The notes beneath the pieces were generated by a model. That model saw only the letters and a list, made by a program, of their open reading frames with translations. It was not told where the DNA came from and searched no databases. A program made the translations under genes and the position numbers. A stretch of 39,220 nt of DNA from Anaeromusa acidaminophila DSM 3853. Its GTDB lineage: Bacteria; Bacillota; Negativicutes; Anaeromusales; Anaeromusaceae. This document shows positions 35,377-39,220 of the stretch, in pieces (position 1 is the stretch's first letter; each line of letters begins with the position of its first letter). Where the stretch lies: positions 1 through 39,220 of the forward strand of contig NZ_KB894589.1 in assembly GCF_000374545.1 (NCBI RefSeq), read 5' to 3'.

Positions 35377-36102
35377 ATGAAACGCCTACTAAATTGGATG
35401 TTGGCAGGGGCTTTTTTTCTCCTGCCTTTTTGTTCCGTAGCAGAAGCTCGCATAATTGATGCGAGCGAAGTTGCAAGCGCAGCAGTGGGGGAAGTATATC
35501 GCCAGGCAGATGTACAACCGGGAGATGAACGCTTGCAGGTGCGTGTGGTTTCGTTGCCGGAACGATTGGAAGTTCCAGATGGCGAAATCAAACTGCAGGT
35601 GGATTTGCTCTATGGGCTGCGTTACAATGCGCCGACCGTGGCGCGGGTAGTAGCCATGCAAGATACGCAAAAAGTAGGTCAAACAATTTTGCGCTTGGAT
35701 GTGCGGCAGTATCAAGAAGTGGTTGTGGCATCGCGTATGTTGCCGGGGAAAACCTTGTTGCAGTCGAGTGACTTGAAGCGGTTGCGCCTGGAAACGGGGC
35801 GCTTGCCGGACGGTTTTTTAGTAGATCCGGCAAAAGCCATTGGGCAGCAGTTGCAAAGGCCGCTGCGGAGCGGGGACATACTTATGGAGTCGATGTTGTT
35901 GCAGCCCATTATCATGCGGCGAGGAGCGGCTGTAACCCTTCAGGTTCGGCAGGGTGAAATGCTTATCAGTGTTGCTGGAGAAGCGTTGCAAGATGGGAGT
36001 ATTGGGCAGCGCATACGTGTGAAAAACTTGTTGTCGAAGCGAATCGTTACAGCGAAAGTAATTGATGAGGCTACAGTGGAAGTAACTGCATCCAGGAGGT
36101 AA
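35377..36102 (+). CDS. flgA: Flagellar P-ring assembly chaperone FlgA
   Basis: A 241-residue periplasmic protein that helps FlgI assemble the P-ring in the peptidoglycan layer. The signal peptide (about 1-24, LLNWMLAGAFFLLPFCSVAEA) is clear. The C-terminal half has a SAF-type fold (VVASRMLPGKTLLQSSDL, GQQLQRPLRSGDIL, GQRIRVKNLLSKRIV). P-ring chaperones are expected only in diderm bacteria. It starts 12 bases after flgG. Confidence 0.93.
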   Translation: MKRLLNWMLAGAFFLLPFCSVAEARIIDASEVASAAVGEVYRQADVQPGDERLQVRVVSLPERLEVPDGEIKLQVDLLYGLRYNAPTVARVVAMQDTQKVGQTILRLDVRQYQEVVVASRMLPGKTLLQSSDLKRLRLETGRLPDGFLVDPAKAIGQQLQRPLRSGDILMESMLLQPIIMRRGAAVTLQVRQGEMLISVAGEALQDGSIGQRIRVKNLLSKRIVTAKVIDEATVEVTASRR

Positions 36103-36106
36103 GGCA

Positions 36107-36691
36107 ATGCGGAACACCAAAAAATGGTTGCCGGCAATGGTAGTAGTGCTATTGTCTTGCTGGCTGATTCCCGCGGTTCATGCGGATTCATTATGGAATG
36201 ACCGTTCCATGTTTGCCGATCGGCGAGCGCAGGCGGTAGGGGACATTTTGACGATTGTTATCAGCGAAAATTTTAGCGCCACTCGTTCTGATTCCAACTC
36301 GAACGGCAAGAAGAGCAGTGGTTCGGCTAGTGCTGGAAGTGGCAGTTTTTTGAGCTGGATTACGGCGCATAGCTATGACATGAAAGATAGCTTTTCGGCA
36401 AATGGCAGTATTACGAATAAGAATGTTGTCACGGCCAGAATGACGGCAACGGTGACCGCAGTGCAGCCGAATGGCAATTTGGTCATCAAAGGGACGCAAT
36501 CAATCAAGCAAAACAATGACGAACAGATCATTAGCTTGGTAGGGACTATTCGTCCAGATGATATTACGACAAGCAATACGGTTGCTTCCTCAGCCATGGC
36601 GGATGCGCAAATATTTGTGAATGGCAAAGGGCCGCTTGCGCAAAAGCAGAAACAGGGTATTTTGAGTTCCATATTTGATTTCCTGTTTTGA
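36107..36691 (+). CDS. flgH: Flagellar L-ring protein FlgH
   Basis: A 194-residue outer-membrane ring subunit. It has DSLWNDRSMFADRRAQAVGDILTIVISE at the start of the mature part and the C-terminal ring fold (NLVIKGTQSIKQNNDEQ, LVGTIRPDDITTSNTVASS). The proteobacterial FlgH is a lipoprotein. Here the only N-terminal Cys (in LLSCWLIPAVHA) lies in the hydrophobic core, before a type I cleavage site AVHA-DS, so it is probably not lipidated. Its presence implies an outer membrane. Confidence 0.94.
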   Translation: MRNTKKWLPAMVVVLLSCWLIPAVHADSLWNDRSMFADRRAQAVGDILTIVISENFSATRSDSNSNGKKSSGSASAGSGSFLSWITAHSYDMKDSFSANGSITNKNVVTARMTATVTAVQPNGNLVIKGTQSIKQNNDEQIISLVGTIRPDDITTSNTVASSAMADAQIFVNGKGPLAQKQKQGILSSIFDFLF

Positions 36692-36713
36692 GTTCGATAT
36701 AGGGGGAACGTTG

Positions 36714-37835
36714 ATGAGACGATTAACGGCTCTGCTGCTTTGCTTTTGTTTTTTGTGTTCCTTGGCGCCATCCATGAGCGAGGCGGCTTGGGGCGGCAGC
36801 GCAGCGACACGAATTAAAGATGTGGCTAAAATCCAAGGCGTGCGCAATAATCAATTGGTAGGCTACGGCTTGGTTGTTGGTTTGGCTGGGACTGGTGATT
36901 CGGATAAAATCAGCCAGACGATCCAATCCATAAAGAATATGTTGATGGGTTTTGGCGTTATGCCTTCTACAACACAAATGAAACCGAAAAACGTGGCGGC
37001 AGTTATGGTAACGGCTACATTGCCGGCATTTGCTAAGCCTGGTGATACAATTGACGCGACCATCTCATCGATGGGGGATGCAAAAAGTCTGCAAGGCGGA
37101 GTGCTTTTGCAAACACCTTTGAAAGCGGCTAACGGGCAGGTCTATGCGGCTGCGCAGGGACCTGTTTCTACAGGCGGTTTTGTAGCTGGCGGCGGCGGCG
37201 CCAGCCAGCAAAAGAACTTTCCTACTGTCGGCATGACGCCCAATGGAGCGATTGTTGAAAAAGAAGTTGCCTTCAATTTAGGTGGGAATGGTACGTTGAC
37301 TCTTTCCTTGGCTCAACCTGATTTTACAACGGCAAGCCGAATTGTAGAGGCTTTAGATGGACGGTTTGGTTCTATAAGCCGAGCGAGGGATGCTGGTACC
37401 ATTCAGATTCAAGTCCCGCCATATTATGACAAAGATTTGGTTAGTTTTATTGCTTCGGTGGAGGAACTGCCCATTGTGCCGGATGCGATAGCTAAGGTCG
37501 TTATTAATGAGCGCACCGGAACGGTTGTTATGGGATCTAATATCACCGTTGACGAAGTTGCAGTAGCGCAGGGCGGCTTGAGTATAAAAATTACCAAGAG
37601 CGCTGGCGTATCTCAACCTCCGCCGTTTTCCGGCGGCAGTACTGTAGTGGTACCCAATACAACTGTGGATGTAAAAGAGGAAAATCGCAATATGCTGCTG
37701 TTGCCTGCAGCCTCTAGCGTGGGAGATGTGGTGAATGCCTTGAATTCCGTAGGGGCGACTCCGCGGGATGTAATTTCGATCTTGCAAGCTATGAAAGCAT
37801 CCGGGGCGTTGCACGCAGACTTACAGATCATCTAA
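36714..37835 (+). CDS. flgI: Flagellar P-ring protein FlgI
   Basis: A 373-residue periplasmic ring subunit with a signal peptide (about 1-24). Then come the family segments ATRIKDVAKIQGVRNNQLVGYGLVVGLAGTGD (short blocks), PKNVAAVMVTATLPAF and, at the end, VGDVVNALNSVGATPRDVISILQAMKASGALHADL. AGGGGGAACG precedes ATG 36714; the frame is open from 36675 into flgH. Together with flgA and flgH it completes the diderm bushing. Confidence 0.97.
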   Translation: MRRLTALLLCFCFLCSLAPSMSEAAWGGSAATRIKDVAKIQGVRNNQLVGYGLVVGLAGTGDSDKISQTIQSIKNMLMGFGVMPSTTQMKPKNVAAVMVTATLPAFAKPGDTIDATISSMGDAKSLQGGVLLQTPLKAANGQVYAAAQGPVSTGGFVAGGGGASQQKNFPTVGMTPNGAIVEKEVAFNLGGNGTLTLSLAQPDFTTASRIVEALDGRFGSISRARDAGTIQIQVPPYYDKDLVSFIASVEELPIVPDAIAKVVINERTGTVVMGSNITVDEVAVAQGGLSIKITKSAGVSQPPPFSGGSTVVVPNTTVDVKEENRNMLLLPAASSVGDVVNALNSVGATPRDVISILQAMKASGALHADLQII

Positions 37836-37886
37836 AGGAACCACTGATTTATTTACATCTCACACAGAAACAGATCTTTTTCTGTC

Positions 37887-37905
37887 AGGCTTTGTCAGAA
37901 AGCCT
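37887..37905. other. Hairpins between flgI and the flgJ-like gene
   Basis: AGGCTTT (37887-37893) pairs with AAAGCCT (37899-37905). A second weaker hairpin ACAGAAA/TTTCTGT lies just upstream (about 37864-37885). Neither has a T-run, so this may be an RNA-processing or stabilising structure within the operon. Confidence 0.4.
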
Positions 37906-37986
37906 CGGCATAGGAGAGAAATTGGACGGAGGGTTACGGAACTTGTCTTTGAAGTCTGTTACTTTTCTAACTAGGAGGCTGGTCAA

Positions 37987-38400
37987 ATGCGGATAGAACC
38001 AATTGGACAGAGCGGCGTTCAAGCGGGCCTGGGCGCTAATGCGCAGACGACGGCGGCTGTGGCTGGAGATGCGGTATTTGCCGATCAACTGCGGCAAGCG
38101 GAAAGCGCGGCAAAACTCAAAGGACAGTCAGGCGACGAGGCGAAGCTGAAACGCGTGTGTCAGGAAATGGAATCTGTGTTTTTGAATATGCTGCTGACAA
38201 CGATGCGTTCGAGCGTGCCCAAAACCGGTTTGACTGGCGAAGATTCTCATGGAGAAGAGATTATGCAATCCATGTTGGATCAGGAATTGAGCAAGAACAT
38301 GTCCCAGGCGGGGGGCATTGGCTTAGCAGATATGATGTATAGGCAATTAAGCATGACTAATAGCGCCAGTGTGAAAGCAAACAGCCAGCCATCCCGTTAG
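37987..38400 (+). CDS. flgJ: FlgJ-type rod-binding protein without muramidase domain
   Basis: A 137-residue protein matching only the N-terminal rod-binding part of FlgJ (KRVCQEMESVFLNMLLTTMR, GLTGEDSHGEEIMQSMLDQELSKNMSQAGGIGLADMMYRQL in short blocks). The glucosaminidase domain that lets proteobacterial FlgJ drill the wall is absent, so another hydrolase must do this. CTAGGAGG precedes ATG 37987. Confidence 0.9.
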   Translation: MRIEPIGQSGVQAGLGANAQTTAAVAGDAVFADQLRQAESAAKLKGQSGDEAKLKRVCQEMESVFLNMLLTTMRSSVPKTGLTGEDSHGEEIMQSMLDQELSKNMSQAGGIGLADMMYRQLSMTNSASVKANSQPSR

Positions 38401-38418
38401 GGGAGGCTGGCTGCCACT
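38382..38418 (+). terminator. Terminator-like hairpin overlapping the flgJ stop
   Basis: CAGCCAGCC (38382-38390) pairs with GGCTGGCTG (38405-38413), with CCC/GGG inside, followed by CCAC and a T-run (38418-38422). The left arm lies in the coding end of flgJ. Confidence 0.7.
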
Positions 38419-38443
38419 TTTTCGTTGTTTGGGGAGGATTATC

Positions 38444-39220
38444 ATGAAACAGATAGCTCGAATTTTTCTTATGCTGTGGCTGGGATTATGGGTGGCGACA
38501 GCGGCGGTTTGGGCTGGAGCGGCGCAGCCAGCGCCTGTTGTGAGCGGAGTTCGCTATAGTTCGGGAGCGGATTTGTTGCGAGTCGTTGTAGATGCAGATC
38601 GTCCCATGACGGCGGATTGGAAGGTAGACGAAGCCAATAACTTGCTGATTGTCTCGTTTCCAGGTCGCTTGGGGGCGAATGCGCCCAACAACGTAGATTT
38701 TAAAGATGATGTTGTGGGGGATTTGAAACTGACGGCTTTGGCTGGCAAGGTTGAATTAAGGCTGCCGTTGAATACGGCCACTGTCGAGAAGGTATTTTCG
38801 TTGCAGGGGCCGGATCGTTTGGTTATTGATATTCGTAAAGCCAAAGATACAAAACTTGAGCAAACGTTGCAGGACGGAGTAATCTATCGCTTTTGGCAGC
38901 GGGCGACAGCTAGAGGGCCGGTGAGTATTTATATGTTAGAGATGGATACTAAGAAGGCTAAGCTGCAAGCTGTTTTATCACAAGACCAAATTCCTGGGCT
39001 GGAAACGGTTTCTTCTATGACGGCACGAACCGGGGCATTGGCCGCCGTGAATGGCGGATATTTTGAACCGGATGGGGAAATTATTGGTTTGATGAAAATG
39101 AATCAAGAAATGGTCAGCCTTTCTTACATACCGAGGACGGCGGTAGGCCTTTATAATGATGGCATGGTGCGAATCGGTAAACCGGACGATTACGTCGGTA
39201 CGGTGAAGCTGCCTAATGGC
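38444..39220 (+). CDS. AMIN domain plus phosphodiester glycosidase (NAGPA) family protein, 3' end outside window
   Basis: The open frame begins at ATG 38444, behind GGGGAGGA (38431-38438), and runs to the window edge, 259 codons. There is a signal peptide (about 1-25, IFLMLWLGLWVATAAVWA). An AMIN-like beta domain follows (about 34-145: VVSGVRYSSGADLLRVVVDAD, LVIDIRKA). From about 165 it reads as the NAGPA/DUF2233 phosphodiester glycosidase family (LAAVNGGYFEPDGEIIGL, RTAVGLYNDG). AMIN domains bind peptidoglycan or target to periplasmic complexes. The role is probably surface polymer or wall processing; the substrate is unknown. Confidence 0.85.
   Translation, partial: MKQIARIFLMLWLGLWVATAAVWAGAAQPAPVVSGVRYSSGADLLRVVVDADRPMTADWKVDEANNLLIVSFPGRLGANAPNNVDFKDDVVGDLKLTALAGKVELRLPLNTATVEKVFSLQGPDRLVIDIRKAKDTKLEQTLQDGVIYRFWQRATARGPVSIYMLEMDTKKAKLQAVLSQDQIPGLETVSSMTARTGALAAVNGGYFEPDGEIIGLMKMNQEMVSLSYIPRTAVGLYNDGMVRIGKPDDYVGTVKLPNG

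Overview
The window looks like a chromosomal segment of a diderm, flagellated, anaerobic-type Firmicute of the class Negativicutes. The Sporomusaceae-like group that includes Anaeromusa and Anaeroarcus is my best guess, but the genus is inference. The gene order is Firmicutes-like: ispE-purR-glmU-prs-pth, then rpmE-prfA-prmC-ywlC-ywlE-rpiB-ywlG-glyA-upp, then the atp operon-murA-mbl-flhO/flhP. The flagellar block, however, carries P-ring and L-ring genes (flgA, flgH, flgI), which are only useful to a cell with an outer membrane. Nearly every gene is on the + strand. Starts with AGGAGG-type ribosome binding sites are the rule, and GTG and TTG starts are frequent.

Layout. Positions 1-242 are the right end of an IS3-family (IS150-like) element. 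411-2471: cheW, ispE and a GntR regulator, tightly packed. 2472-3025: a non-coding gap dominated by a large nested palindrome. 3026-7924: purR, glmU, prs, a polysaccharide deacetylase and pth (purine/PRPP supply, wall precursor synthesis, translation recycling). 7934-9667: a small accessory patch with a YjcQ-like gene and a universal stress protein on the minus strand, a DJ-1/PfpI gene on the plus strand, and a possible gene remnant. 9842-11416: a radical SAM protein of unknown role and rpmE. 11495-18941: a long housekeeping operon from a DUF1385 membrane protein through prfA, prmC, ywlC/sua5, arginine phosphatase, rpiB, ywlG, glyA and upp. 19130-23601: dCMP deaminase, a PAS/degenerate-GGDEF protein, a duplicated MazG-like protein, a WecA/TagO-like transferase and UDP-GlcNAc 2-epimerase. 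23792-30813: the complete F1Fo ATP synthase operon with atpZ and atpI in front. 31105-33659: murA and mreB/mbl. 33773-38400: flgF, flgG, flgA, flgH, flgI and a flgJ-like rod-binding gene. 38444-end: an AMIN/phosphodiester glycosidase gene that runs off the window.

What stands out. (1) A recurrent promoter pattern, AGGANNN-N14-GAAT, matches the sigma-H class (spoVG type). It sits in front of cheW, the DJ-1 gene and the ATP synthase operon, with near-matches before the dCMP deaminase gene and mreB. (2) The places where sporulation genes often sit in relatives (spoVG between purR and glmU; spoIID/spoIIID between murA and mbl) hold only short non-coding DNA with repeats. (3) The ATP synthase c subunit has an Asp in helix 1 opposite the helix-2 Glu-Ser, a two-carboxylate arrangement. 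(4) There is a tandemly duplicated MazG-fold protein and an inactive-looking GGDEF protein. (5) Several intergenic palindromes look like dispersed repeat families. I did not see a CRISPR array, tRNA, rRNA, prophage or obvious defence system, and I do not claim a wholly new multi-gene system.
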